This document shows positions 12,911 through 23,243 of a stretch of 64,000 nucleotides of DNA, piece after piece. Source of the DNA: Oscheius dolichura (lineage: Eukaryota; Nematoda; Chromadorea; Rhabditida; Rhabditidae); NCBI GenBank assembly GCA_932521035.1, contig OW051494.1, positions 6,310,001 through 6,374,000 on the forward strand, read 5' to 3'. Below the pieces are notes generated by a model. It made no database searches and had not been told where the DNA came from. It saw only the letters and a list, made by a program, of their open reading frames with translations. The position numbers and the translations under genes were made by a program. Numbering within the stretch: position 1 is the stretch's first letter; each line of letters begins with the position of its first letter.

Positions 12911-14551
12911 ATGACGGCTGTTAATGCATTTCGTGAAGCCATTGTCGCCGTCTCCGCGTACCGGTGTGTCCACCAGGTATCTGCTCGTCCTCCGCCTCCT
13001 CTCTCATCCTCCTAGGTCATTTCCGTCCTGCCCGATGCTCTCCAGATCACTCTCCCCGGCTCGTCCGCCTCCTTTCCTCTCGAGTCCACCTCAAAAGTGG
13101 CTGTCGTCGCCTTTGGAAAGGCTTCCTTGGCAGTTAGTTCCGTCTCGTCCTCCTCTATATATTGTCACGCAGATGGCCGCAGCTGCCGAGGCCACCCTCG
13201 GTCCCCGGTTCCTGAAGGGGGCGGTTCTTGCTCCGACCGGGTCCACCAGGTATCCGTTCCATTTTTTTTCACTCATTCTCGTACAGCTCTTCTCAACTAA
13301 CAAGTCGGGCCTTCCACGGAGCCCGTGACAATCTGCCCGACAAGGATGCCGTCGCCGCCACCTCCCAGCTGCTGTCCCTTCTCCAGGAATGTGACCATCC
13401 CCAGAATGTCATCCTCTTTCTAATTTCCGGTATGCCCTCTTCCCAATTCCCAACTACTAAATATCTTTATGGGGAGGATCGGCATTGTTTTGCAGTCCGG
13501 CGGGAGTAACCCTCGAGGAGAAGCTGGCCACCATCCGGGCCATGGTCGCCCACGGAGCCACAATCCAGGAGCTGAACACCGTGCGCCAGGGACTGTCACG
13601 GGTCAAGGGGGGAAAGGCCCTCGAACGGATCAAACACGCCCAGGTAGAGTCCCGGTCCTTTCCGAGACCATTCCCTGTTCAGGTGGTCTCCCTTATAATG
13701 AGCGACGTAATAGGCGACCCTGTCCATCTGATCGCCAGTGGCCCCACGGTGCCCCCCGTGCAAACGCCTCCTCATCCTCTCGACGTCTTAAAGAGCCTTC
13801 GAATCCCACTGGACACCGTTCCCCCGTCCGTGTTGAGTCAACTTTCTCAGAAGAGACAACTCCTGCCCCTGCCACGAGAAGCCCATTTCCTCGTGGCCAG
13901 TAATTCTCTGGCTCTGTCCGCCCTCAAGGACTCTCTTCTAAGAGACGGCTACTCTGCTCACATCGTCTCCTCCACCCTCAGCGGAGACGCCTCCACCAGG
14001 GGATTGCAATTCGCCCGGCTTCTCTCCTCCGAATATTCAGACTTGAGCAGTTCCATACGAAAAATGGTTCCCGAATACAGGTGGTTTTTTTCATTTTGTT
14101 TTGAAATAAGAGATGCCCAGATTTGAAGACACCTCCAAGAAATTGGCATTCATTTTTGGAGGGGAGACGACGGTTGAGGGAGCCGGAACCGGACTTGGAA
14201 AGGGAGGAAGGAGCCAACATATGGTGCTGTGCTGTCTAAAAACTTTGAACGACGGCCCCGCCGTCAAGCACTCATTTTCTTTCCTGGCAGGAGGCACGGA
14301 TGGACAAGACGGCCCTACTGGGGCTGGTGGAGCTATTATTTCAAGTTTGTCTTGACTGAAAAGGTAGAATATTATCATTTTCAGATGAAGATGTCTTTTG
14401 TGCTAAGTCAGAAGACATCCAGCGCTATTTGGATAGTTTTGACTCTTTCAACTTTTGGAGTACATTCAAATCGGGAAAATGCCACATCATCACTGGTTCA
14501 ACGGGAACAAATGTCATGGATATTCAATTGTGTTTGCTACAGTTCAAGTAA
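12911..14551 (+). CDS. GLYCTK: Glycerate kinase (MOFRL family)
   Basis: Phosphorylates D-glycerate in serine and fructose catabolism. Exons 12911-12976, 13016-13132, 13173-13249, 13287-13429, 13477-13643, 13683-14080, 14121-14344, 14385-14551 give about 452 residues. Family strings include TLEEKLATIRAMVAHGATIQ, SLIMSDVIGDPVHLIASGPT, the MOFRL-region FIFGGETTVEGAGTGLGKGG, GGTDGQDGPTGAGG, and the C-terminal TGSTGTNVMDIQLCLL. One junction is odd: the expected glycine loop S-G-G-G-S-A is only recovered if the fourth intron ends without AG at 13470; the canonical acceptor at 13476 gives S-G-S-A. The last two exons move into AT-rich sequence. It converges on delta-COP, 140 nt away. Confidence 0.9.
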
Positions 14552-14691
14552 TAAATAATTTATTTTGAAACAGATCCATTAAAAAGAGTAAAAACACCGT
14601 TACATTAGAAATCATCCTTTTATCACAAGCGACGACGTATCAAATAAATTAGAAAACAATTACCAAAAAGTAGTAGTGGAACCCAGAAATT

Positions 14692-16804
14692 TTAGACGAT
14701 CTCGTATTTATCTGTCAATAAGCGCGATTCGGTGGAATATGTCACAGGAGCTTTCGTATCCATTTTTTCGGCTCCCTCAACCTATAATTTATTATATAGA
14801 TAGAACAAAAAGTAATCTCACAATTAGTTGGGCAAAGAGATTTTCAGAGTGGAATTGAATTTGAACGGGGAAGAAATGATCGGCATGGCCATTAGGAACG
14901 GTGAATTCGAGAGTACTATTTGCATTGGAGCTGAAAACATATTCATTTTTGTTAATTTACCAGTTATTTTACCTATCAAGAGTAGGAATTGTCCAGAGAA
15001 GTTGATTTCTCGGCCGAACATATGTATAATTACCTTCTTCACATTCGGAAACCACAGGGGCAGTGGATGGTCTGGAAATACATGTAATATAGTATTAAAA
15101 TTCCCATACGGAAGTGGAACAGCAATAGTAACATTTTCTAAAGCGAGATCTTCTCGCTGAAGGGTATATTCGATATTAACTTGGCATCCATCTGGATTCT
15201 CTTGTGGCCAACAGTTCACTAAAAAGGCAATTCAAGTGACAACGTATCTTACAAGTAAGAGGAAGTTGATCTTCGCCAGCCAACGTAATTCGCCACTTTA
15301 AAACGCCGACATCTTGATTGACGGGGAACGGTTTGTTGGCACTTTTTAATTTTAACAGACTGCTAGATAGCCAGTCTTTTTTCTCAAGGTTAGGATGGGT
15401 TTGGATGGTTACTCCTTCCGGTGCATTGTTCTTCATTTGTATAGCAACAGTATTAAATTCGGGCGATGAAACGGAAAGAGAAGCTGTGCCGAAAAGCTAA
15501 ATTTCTCTTATCAACAAATACAAAACAAAACAGAACCTCTCCGGACTGCAAAGCACCATCACGGCTCACGCTGGCCATCAGTTTCTCTTCACATTTAATG
15601 TGTACAGCTTCTCTTTTAACATTTGAAATTGGAGCGGAAGAAACAGCGCTTATTCCCGAGTCTCTCTAAAAATATGGTACCTCGGGTTTGAAAAATATAC
15701 TAACCGGTGTTCTTTCAACGGGAGCGATAGCCTGGCCTTGTTTAGCCAACTGAGAAAGGAATTCATCTTCGTTATGGGTCTTAGCACCAAGTTTCATGGC
15801 CTATAACTTATATTTCTCTGAAGGGTCAGTATTACTAACTTTTCCACTTCCTAGTGTACGAGAAGGAGCAATTTTAGGTGCAGCTGGCTCTTGGACAGCA
15901 GTAAGAGGAGTGGATGAAGATGACATTGATGCCGAAGATGAAAAGCTTGAACCTAAATATCTAAAATCCATGAAAAAAACAATTTAACCACCTCCCGCTT
16001 TGAGTCCTTTAGTGAGCGCTTCTCTCTGTTGTCTTTTAAGGTCTTTTGCCTTTTCAGCCATAGCATCTTTTGCTGCTTTTTCTTGAGCTTCCTTGATCTG
16101 CATAAAAACGCGTTCTTCATGTGAATCCATTTCTGTGAACGTACGAATCTGGGCTAAATTAACGCTTTCACGATACCCCAAAGTAACGATCTGAAGCATT
16201 AAAATTAAGAATACTGTAACACATACCTCATCAAATGCGTGAATAAGGTTGAAACAGTTTGAAAAGATTTCCTTTTCATCGATTGTGCGGCAGTACTCGG
16301 GAATCTGAAAAAACAGAGGAGAAAGAGAATACTGCTCACGATTTGTACATACAATTAATAAATTCTGTTACTAAAGATAACACTGCCAATTAAGAAAAGC
16401 TTGGGGCAGGGTCGAAATTATTAGATTTAAAATAGGCTTACCACTCTAGAAAATAAACGAAGAGTTTCCAAATCTTCAAGAATATTTGAATTCTTTGTTG
16501 TAATAAGAACCACGTAGATATTATCCAACGGATGGAACACGTAACGAACACTATCAGTTTCAATGAATGTGTGTTGACGTTGTGCTAAAACTGCTAATAA
16601 CGTAAACTGAACAGCATACCACTACTTTTATCATTCCCGATTAACTTTGGGAAGGCGTCTAAGAGACCTTCTAGGCGGGCACGAGTAACATCGTCTACAA
16701 AACAACGTGCAATAAGACCTAAACATATAAACACATAAACTTGATTGAAATAATAAAATACGTTTGCCGGACTTTGTGAAAATACCAGCGGATATCAACA
16801 CCAT
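14692..16804 (-). CDS. ARCN1: Coatomer subunit delta (delta-COP, archain)
   Basis: COPI coat subunit, F-subcomplex medium chain, acting in Golgi-to-ER transport. Thirteen exons on the minus strand: 16762-16804, 16620-16718, 16442-16584, 16227-16304, 15989-16190, 15840-15952, 15705-15800, 15537-15665, 15253-15496, 15110-15218, 14973-15071, 14822-14930, 14692-14781; 517 residues, matching the family. The longin domain contains [20 protein letters not shown] and [21 protein letters not shown] Ser-rich linker follows, then the mu-homology domain with [40 protein letters not shown] and a terminal TDKYEIV. An acceptor tttcag lies six bases before the start ATG. AT-rich throughout. Confidence 0.95.
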
Positions 16805-17629
16805 CTTGTCCTGAAAAGCTGGTATAGGAAAGATCTTCAAGATAATCATCAAGATAGCGTTCAAATGTTACTATATAGGCAAAACACATTGAACACACAA
16901 GCCTTTTTGTGGGGTAATTTGTTGTGGCATGTAACAAGTTCAAGTGATCGTATTTTACAGAGAAGCAAGAGCTTCAGACATTTTGTGTTTTTCGCAATTT
17001 GCAATTCGGAAGTATGGAACAAATAGAAGATGTTTTACAAAGCTATATGACAGTTTTCAGTAAAATGAAATAGTGGAGATGGCAGAAATAAAGAAAGACA
17101 CGCGTCACATCGCGCTGGGAAACGCAGCTGGAATGTGGCCTAGAGACGGAGAGGACCAGCTGCACCTGCACCCGTAAAAACTCGGCAGTTAGCGCCACCT
17201 AGGCGCAGGGTGGCCGTGTTTTCTGCCTACCTAAAAAGAAACCATCGATGAAAATAAAAGATGACGAGTCGTAATCAATCCGTGCCGAAACTGAGGCATT
17301 TGTATGATGATGGCAAAAAATACTTTTTTTTCAAAGCTATCGGTCCTCGTTCATGTCAGGGTTGGGCGAACAAGGGGTCTAAAAAATCGAGTCAAGCCGA
17401 ACACCTGAGGGTCCGGCTCGAAAAAACGAGCCTCCAAATTTTACCCCGAGCGGCTCGCCCAACGCTAGTTCATATGAACATCCTTCTTCTGCAAAACTAT
17501 CCCTTCATGAGGACAAAGACGTACCACAAAAGAAAGAATGGAAGAGCAAAGTTGAAACAATTTATGTAACGATAAAACTTGGCATGAACATAAGAACCCG
17601 TATAAAACAATCATCTTACAAGTAACATC
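16805..17629. other. Intergenic region between delta-COP and Orai
   Basis: About 825 nt, separating the 5' end of delta-COP from the 3' end of Orai. It contains a short element with 9-bp inverted ends (17361-17463) and a GC-rich tract at about 17090-17220. The open frame starting near 17261 crosses the element and looks non-coding. No RNA gene recognised. Confidence 0.4.
17361..17463. mobile_element. Small MITE-like element with 9-bp terminal inverted repeats
   Basis: The unit begins GTTGGGCGA and ends TCGCCCAAC, a perfect 9-bp inverted pair about 103 bp apart. Inside it is a second short palindrome, GGCTCG and CGAGCC around an A-rich loop at about 17414-17431. Flanks are not obviously duplicated. 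It could be a decayed MITE or a structured non-coding sequence; only one copy is seen in this window. Confidence 0.35.
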
Positions 17630-18812
17630 TCATATGTCTTTCACTATTCCCGGCTTTGTCCTCTGCGACTCTACATCCAACAACTGTTTCATAGTGTCCA
17701 CCTATAACATTTATATAAGGTCACAAACGACAAAAGATACCTTGTCCTTGAATCGCCCAAGTGAATGAGAAACCCTATTTTTATGTATAAGATATGAAAA
17801 CAATATGAAGATAACCACAACAGGGACTGAAACAATACTTGTAATCTTAGATTGAACACTTACTTAGCATAGCAGTTGTCAAATATGCCGCTGGCCGAAA
17901 TTTAACAGCTTCGAATTTGACATAAAAAATAATTCCTATCTCAACAAGGAATAACAATAAGCCGATGCATGTTGAAAAAATCCAAGAAAGATCAATATAA
18001 AACCTAATATGATTGATATTAGAGAAAGAAACGTGGAGATTCACTTTAGCTTTAGATGTGGGGAATCCTGGGTACATCCCGTTGCTTCCATATAAGGAAG
18101 TATGCACGTAGACATCATTAAAGCTAACAAATGAACAGAAACTAGCAAAGAAGTAACAACTCCCAAAAGGATGAGCACTGGTCTAGTAGTGTCTTCATCG
18201 TATTGTAGCTCAACTAAGGCCACCTGAACATTAACAACTTTTTCTATATATTGTAAAATGCAAACCATGGCAAATCCTGCTAGTAACGCCGATGTTCTAC
18301 TGCTGGCTTTCAATTGTGCTTTACTCAGGTCGTAGTTGTATTTTTCCGCCATATCCAACTCACCACGATGTCTGAAAAATCAGTTGGCTACTATTAATTG
18401 TAAAGTCAGTTATGAGGTCATTACCGTTGCACCACCCTCGCAAAATACATTAAAATCTAGATTGACATATAGTGTTATCTTTTTCATGGACAAAGATAAC
18501 AATATTTTCGTCCCTTATTGATCAGAGAAACCTATTATACCTGAGATCCGGCTCCGGTGATGACGATACAACGACATTTGAAGTATTCGAACCGGAAACT
18601 TTAACAGAGCGACTCGATCCATTTGGTGACGGCGGTTGGAGATAAAAATTTGGAAGAGGATACAATGCTCCGCCATTGTTACGAAGTCCTACGGACCAAT
18701 TTTGTGCGGTAATATCATCAACAGAAATAGAAACACGAGGACCAAGACCTAGCCCACCAGATTTGGGTTTGTTTAAAAGCGCAGCTCTAGATGGATCCAG
18801 CGACCGAGGCAT
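17630..18812 (-). CDS. ORAI: Orai store-operated calcium channel
   Basis: Pore subunit of the CRAC channel, gated by STIM after ER calcium depletion. Exons 18541-18812, 18266-18371, 18045-18223, 17864-18003, 17741-17826, 17630-17701 give 284 residues. The gating helix [19 protein letters not shown] and the selectivity-filter glutamate in [15 protein letters not shown] are conserved (human E106 position). TM2 shows [20 protein letters not shown], and TM4 with extension [19 protein letters not shown], followed by a short STIM-binding helix. The first exon supplies a Ser/Pro-rich N-terminal tail of about 95 residues; its phase-2 end joins the core correctly. The acceptor ttgacag lies directly before ATG. 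A start at 18352 without the tail is the alternative. Confidence 0.93.
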
Positions 18813-18932
18813 CTGTCAATTAAAAAATAAGAAGTTTTGCTCAAAAGAAGTAAGCATCTTATTGTTCAAGGCAATCCGATGTCAAGATGGGGAGAAAAAG
18901 TTAGAAAATCGATTTGGGCCTATGGCATTCAA

Positions 18933-19521
18933 TTATTGGGAAAGCCTGGGAGTGGAGCCGATAAAATAAGTTAAGCATTTGGTGAAGGGGTGATAAGAAG
19001 AAACAAGCGACCTTTTAGTCAGAAGTGAGCGCTCTAAGTGTGAAGTGCATGTCGTGATAACGATGATCACACCCCCGCTGGGACATTTCAGACTGTAGTA
19101 GGGTTTACAGAGATTTTGACAAGGTAGCCGATAAATCGCCGCCCATAAAGAGGGTGGAAACCGGTTAATCTCACTAGATATGGAGGTAATCATAACTCGC
19201 CTGTGAGTATTCTTTGATACAATTTTATCTCCTCGAAAGTAGATATTCAATGCCTCGTTATCGCGTTAATTAACTATTCCATGCGGAATCAAACATAAAA
19301 ATGAACTCACTCTTCGTTGAACGTATTAATCACTGGTGAAAATGTCGGTATAGGAGGCGTATGGGAAAAGGGGAAATTAATTCTAAACAATCCTTAGAAT
19401 TGTGAGAGAAAAGAATATAAACATACCGGGAGGGTTCTATTAAAGAGGAGCGTGAGTTAGAAAGATGACGATCGCTGATATTCAGTTGAGACCCTGCAAG
19501 CAGCTCCTCACTACCTTTCAT
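18933..19521 (-). CDS. Unassigned small spliced gene (tentative)
   Basis: Three candidate exons on the minus strand (19427-19521, 19311-19382, 18933-19200) join in phase to 144 residues. The first two have coding character: MKGSEELLAGSQLNISD, then a Pro/Phe-rich FPFSHTPPIPTFSPVINTF. The third exon has low-complexity, cysteine-scattered sequence and may not be real. It lies just upstream of Orai on the same strand, so the first exons could instead be alternative 5' exons of something else, but the phase (2) does not match the Orai first exon. No family recognised. Confidence 0.25.
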
Positions 19522-20015
19522 CTAATTTCCTTAAACAATGGTTAGTGACTAAACAGTATATAATCTAATTCATAAGAGAAGGATTTCCATTCATTAAAAG
19601 ATGTCAATGTGTAGTAAGAATAGATACGTTATTTAGACAGAGTCAGAAGAAAACCCTAAATAAACAAGCACAATTGACCACGGAGCATTGTCTTACTGGC
19701 TGCGGGTCAAGGGCAAGATGTTGGCTAAGGAGAGCCCTCTCAAGGTTTGATGGGTATCTACGAGACCCGCCTTTTACTCAGGCAGAAAACCTGTTATAAG
19801 ACAGCCGTTTGTAATACGGCAGGAATACTTGAAAAAAACAGCAATGATGTGGCCATTCGCGATATAAAGTATGAATGCGATGATATATTGTGAGGAGTTT
19901 GCCAAAGGATTATTGATTGGACAACTGTGAAAACAAATCGGAAATGTCACAAATGTCTCACATAAAACATCTGAGACAGTTAATCTTACACACGATCATT
20001 ATTGATCGCAAAAAT
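19522..20015. other. Intergenic region, no gene seen
   Basis: About 490 AT-rich nt. A GC-richer patch at 19690-19790 contains short complementary segments (gcgggtc near 19703 and gacccgcc near 19770) but no tRNA or snRNA signature that I can recognise. Confidence 0.35.
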
Positions 20016-20865
20016 TTAAACGAAACCAGGATGTGGGTGGGAATAAGAGGGTCGACGTATCAGAGCTGACTCAGCAATGACTTGGCCTACCCTATTGTAC
20101 TCTTGGACGGCCAAGCCCTGGGATCCAAATGAAAATCTTTTCTTATATAGATATGACGACATTTTAATTAACAGATTGCCAGCACATGACCCTGTGTTAG
20201 TAACTACATAACACCTACCTTTCATTATCTGACTCATGCTCGTTAGTTCATATTTTGCAACATCTAAGCTGTTGTCAAAGTAGCCATAATTCGTTGTTTT
20301 TCGTCTATGAAATTTTTTCTCTAAAAATAGTAAGAGAACTTGTCGCAAAAAAAGAAATGCCCACTCACGAATAGCTGAACGGCGGTGCTGGGGTAATCCA
20401 TGTGTTCGCAGCTCTCCAGCAGAAGCAAAGGCACGGCCTAAATAATAATGCAATACCTGCCCAAAAAAAAATTACGCTTCATTTGCGTCTTTAGAACTCC
20501 TTTGGTTTCTTCGTCCATTGAAGTAAGTGACGAATCTAAGCCATAAAGGTTGTCGCATAACTCAAAGCATAACAGATGTGCAACAAACAAGACTATAGTC
20601 TGTCAAGAAAAAAGACGACATTCAAAGTCTAACTCGCCAAGAACTAATTTTAGTGGGTGGGGGGCACTGACAGATAATTTTCGAGCGGTCAAGAAAAAAA
20701 GGCCAATAAGTTCGGCTCGCGGCTAAATCGTGAGACCTTGAATGTCGTCTTTTTTTTGACAGACTATAAAAGAAAAAGAAAATGTCCAAGCTCACCTATT
20801 TTCATAGTTTCCAACATAATTGGAGGAGTTTCCTGTGGCACATAGAAATTGGGAGTTGAAACCAT
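20016..20865 (-). CDS. Unassigned protein, intron 1 occupied by a MITE
   Basis: No family assigned. Exons 20796-20865, 20476-20592, 20369-20437, 20016-20320 join in phase to about 186 residues. Predicted strings include TPNFYVPQETPPIMLETMK, a hydrophobic LFVAHLLCFELC, LRTHGLPQHRRSAI and a helical NSLDVAKYELTSMSQIMK, which together look like a genuine conserved protein. The second intron (39 nt, ending atttag) was selected because a nearer acceptor would need a 19-nt intron. The last exon contains a possible 27-nt intron (gtaggt to cacag) that is a multiple of three and may be retained. The C-terminal 50 residues are less convincing. Intron 1 is almost entirely the mobile element at 20594-20768. 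Confidence 0.5.
20594..20768. mobile_element. 175-bp MITE with about 31-bp terminal inverted repeats, TA target
   Basis: The left end TATAGTCTGTCAAGAAAA and right end TTTTTTTTGACAGACTATA are inverted copies; the match extends about 31 bp to the ttgaatgtcgtc / gacgacattcaa boundary, with a few differences in the A-run. Ends are TA, consistent with a Tc1/mariner-type TA target duplication. The 110-bp centre has no coding capacity. The element sits inside the first intron of the gene at 20016-20865, and its outer TA plus the next base form the AG of the splice acceptor on the minus strand. Confidence 0.75.
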
Positions 20866-21306
20866 ACTGATAATAAATTACAAAGCACCTACAAGAAAAC
20901 GAAAGGTGAACTGTTTTACTAATTCCCAATAAAACGTTTCACCTTCACTTGAAATTAGTTTCTTATCAATTTTCGCATCTCTACGCCTATGCTACAGAAC
21001 GTCAATGCTAGAGGCACGCAAGCATTTCTGTCTATTTGAATAAATTCACATAAAATTCTTTTAACAACTGATTTTCTAAATAAAACTCTCTTAGCTATAC
21101 GCAATATTCTTTATCAACAATCAACATTAAGAAACAACAAAACGAAAGTGGGCAACGTCTATCAAGGGCAATCGATTCCGAAAGAAAGTTTAGTCTGCGA
21201 TAGAACTTTTCAGTTCTTCGAAACGTGATACCCAAAATCGTCGCTCTTCCAATATGAGAGACGCATTTTTTGGACTGAAATTTTTGGTTGTCATTAACTA
21301 CTACGC
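20866..21306. other. Intergenic region, no gene seen
   Basis: About 440 AT-rich nt between the unassigned gene and the 3' end of RPC5. Nothing recognisable. Confidence 0.4.
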
Positions 21307-22926
21307 TTACTCGTTCAAAAATGGTTTATCTTCTGGAACCCGTAACTCCCATGTCCCTACGCTTTTAACACCAATAGTGGAAAGGATTTCTTCAGCATCT
21401 GTAGTATTGAGTTTGAAACAACGGGATAATGTTAGACGATTAACACAATGGCCTGCGGAAAGTAAACATAACGCTAAATCCCGGGCATTTCTCCAAACAG
21501 CACTTCGTTTTTCGTCTTTCTAAACGGATGTGTAACGTTCAAGGTTCAGCTCACCTTCCCAGGAACATTAGAATGTGCAGGCGGAAGATCTTGAAACAGG
21601 TTTTCAGATCGAAGTACCCAGACACCTGCAGAAAAGAAAGCATGAATGTAAATGTTTTATACCTTTGACTAGATGAGCGCACTGACAAAGGCTAGTTATT
21701 AACGTATCTCTGTCTATACCTTCGACTAAGTTTTGAACATCATTTGTTGAAAGAGTACGAGCTATAACTGTATTTTCCATGTTATCTGCCTGCCTACCTT
21801 TCCTCATCTGGGCGTGAACTTGCATATGTAGAGGAAGGTCTTTAATACGTTGGAAAGGCATGATTTGATTTTCTTTTGTGATGTCTCTAAACAATATCTC
21901 CCTTTAAGTAGAATAAAAAAACAACTTACAGTTGTTCTATTTTTCCACAGATCACTGCTGAAAGAGCAAGCGATTTCAAACCCGTTAAGTAATCGGTATT
22001 AATCGAATCTTGGGTTTGTGGAATTATCTTCTGCTTTTTTGACATTGCGTGAGGATCGCTTTTAAAATATACATTCATTGGTAACCAGTGGTCGCTTGCT
22101 ATCATCTTTTCTCTGTGCAGTGCACTGCCTTCTCGTCTATAATATAATAAAGAAAATGAAAGCAATGGTTCGTACCTTTTCTTTTGCCACTCAGTTTCGG
22201 GCCGACTAAATTTCACTCGTAATTGCTTACTTGTGGTAGGTACTTCAGAGTCGGGTTCCACCATTGTTTCGTATAAAAATGAACTATAAAAACGTATGAA
22301 AATGGACGATATACCTCCATCCTCCTTTCTAGAGCCCACACGTCCTTTTATAGTTCTTTTCATGTCAAAAATGCCGGAGATTGCACTCAAATACATAGTT
22401 TCTGCAAGTGCATAAGGTATATATTAGAAAAGAACAAGAAATACTATTGTGTATCATTCCCACAACATGCTGATAAGGATTTTCCATTTGATGAGCACGG
22501 CCTTCAAAAATTTCATCGTTCATAAGAAATCTGGAGCTGTGATTTTAACAATAACCAGCAATTACCCTGGTTCTGGTTTTATAGGAGACTTCAGCGGTGA
22601 TTCGCTTTTACATTTTTCCATTTTCCTCCTTTCAAATGAACCGCTATTCATATTAGCAGAAAATCGCATTTCCATCTATAAAATAGCAAATTTATCAATG
22701 AAAAGGATCAAACCATTCTAACGTTCTTCTTATAGCGAACACGCGGATTGACTTCAGTGTCGAAAACCTTTTCTCGACTTTTGGGGAACTGCAGGCAGAA
22801 CAAATTAGTATTCTGTATGTCGTCGCAAATGACAACATCAATCTATACAGAGGCTAAAAGGCAAAATACTATAGAACTTACTTCTGTAGCTACTTCATCA
22901 TCAGTGTCATTGTCTGATTGAATCAT
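21307..22926 (-). CDS. POLR3E: RNA polymerase III subunit RPC5
   Basis: Pol III-specific subunit that dimerises with RPC4 and acts in initiation and termination on tRNA and 5S genes. Exons 22882-22926, 22723-22842, 22566-22675, 22445-22530, 22176-22401, 21930-22136, 21798-21886, 21663-21767, 21555-21625, 21307-21519 give 423 residues. Conserved blocks: EIDVVICDDIQNTNLFCLQF at the N-terminus, SKQLRVKFSRPETEWQKKR, and the winged-helix region LVKGVWVLRSENLFQDLP then VWRNARDLALCLL. The intron at 21768-21797 is only 30 nt. The protein lacks the long C-terminal extension of vertebrate RPC5. Divergent from DBF4; a tttcag acceptor is 22 nt before the ATG. Confidence 0.87.
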
Positions 22927-23243
22927 ATCACTGTTTTGTTTTGATTTCCTGAAAGTAATAATCTCAGCAAATTTCCATTACATAAACGAAATCATCAGCA
23001 GTACTGCTCTGCAGAGGAAAGAGCACGCACTTCTTTTTTTGGCGCTGGGCTAGTCGTCGTAAGACGCCTGAATTTTCAAACGAGAAAAATGGGCAAATTT
23101 CTTCTTCTTTCGCCCTTTTTCTAAGAAGTTTCATTTATACATTTGTATGTTCCCTTGATCAAATTTGAACCCATTTTTACTCTACAAATAGGGTTGGCAG
23201 AATCCTTCGTTTCCTCGTTGAGATATAATAATTATTTTCAGAA
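22927..23243. promoter_or_regulatory. Divergent region between RPC5 and DBF4
   Basis: About 320 nt between divergent starts. Acceptor motifs are present at both edges (actttcag on the minus strand near 22950; attttcag on the plus strand ending at 23241). No other element recognised. Confidence 0.45.

Noticed and set aside
17261-17569. 102-codon open frame starting MTSRNQSVPK
   Set aside because: It crosses the MITE-like element and has no splice or family support.
20457-20475. A 19-nt intron in the unassigned gene
   Set aside because: Too short to be credible and it breaks frame downstream; extending to the acceptor at 20438 gives 39 nt and restores the frame.
22290-22320. 31-nt intron candidate (gtatat to tatag) in RPC5
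   Set aside because: Removing it shifts the frame out of the conserved FSRPE block; continuous reading keeps it.
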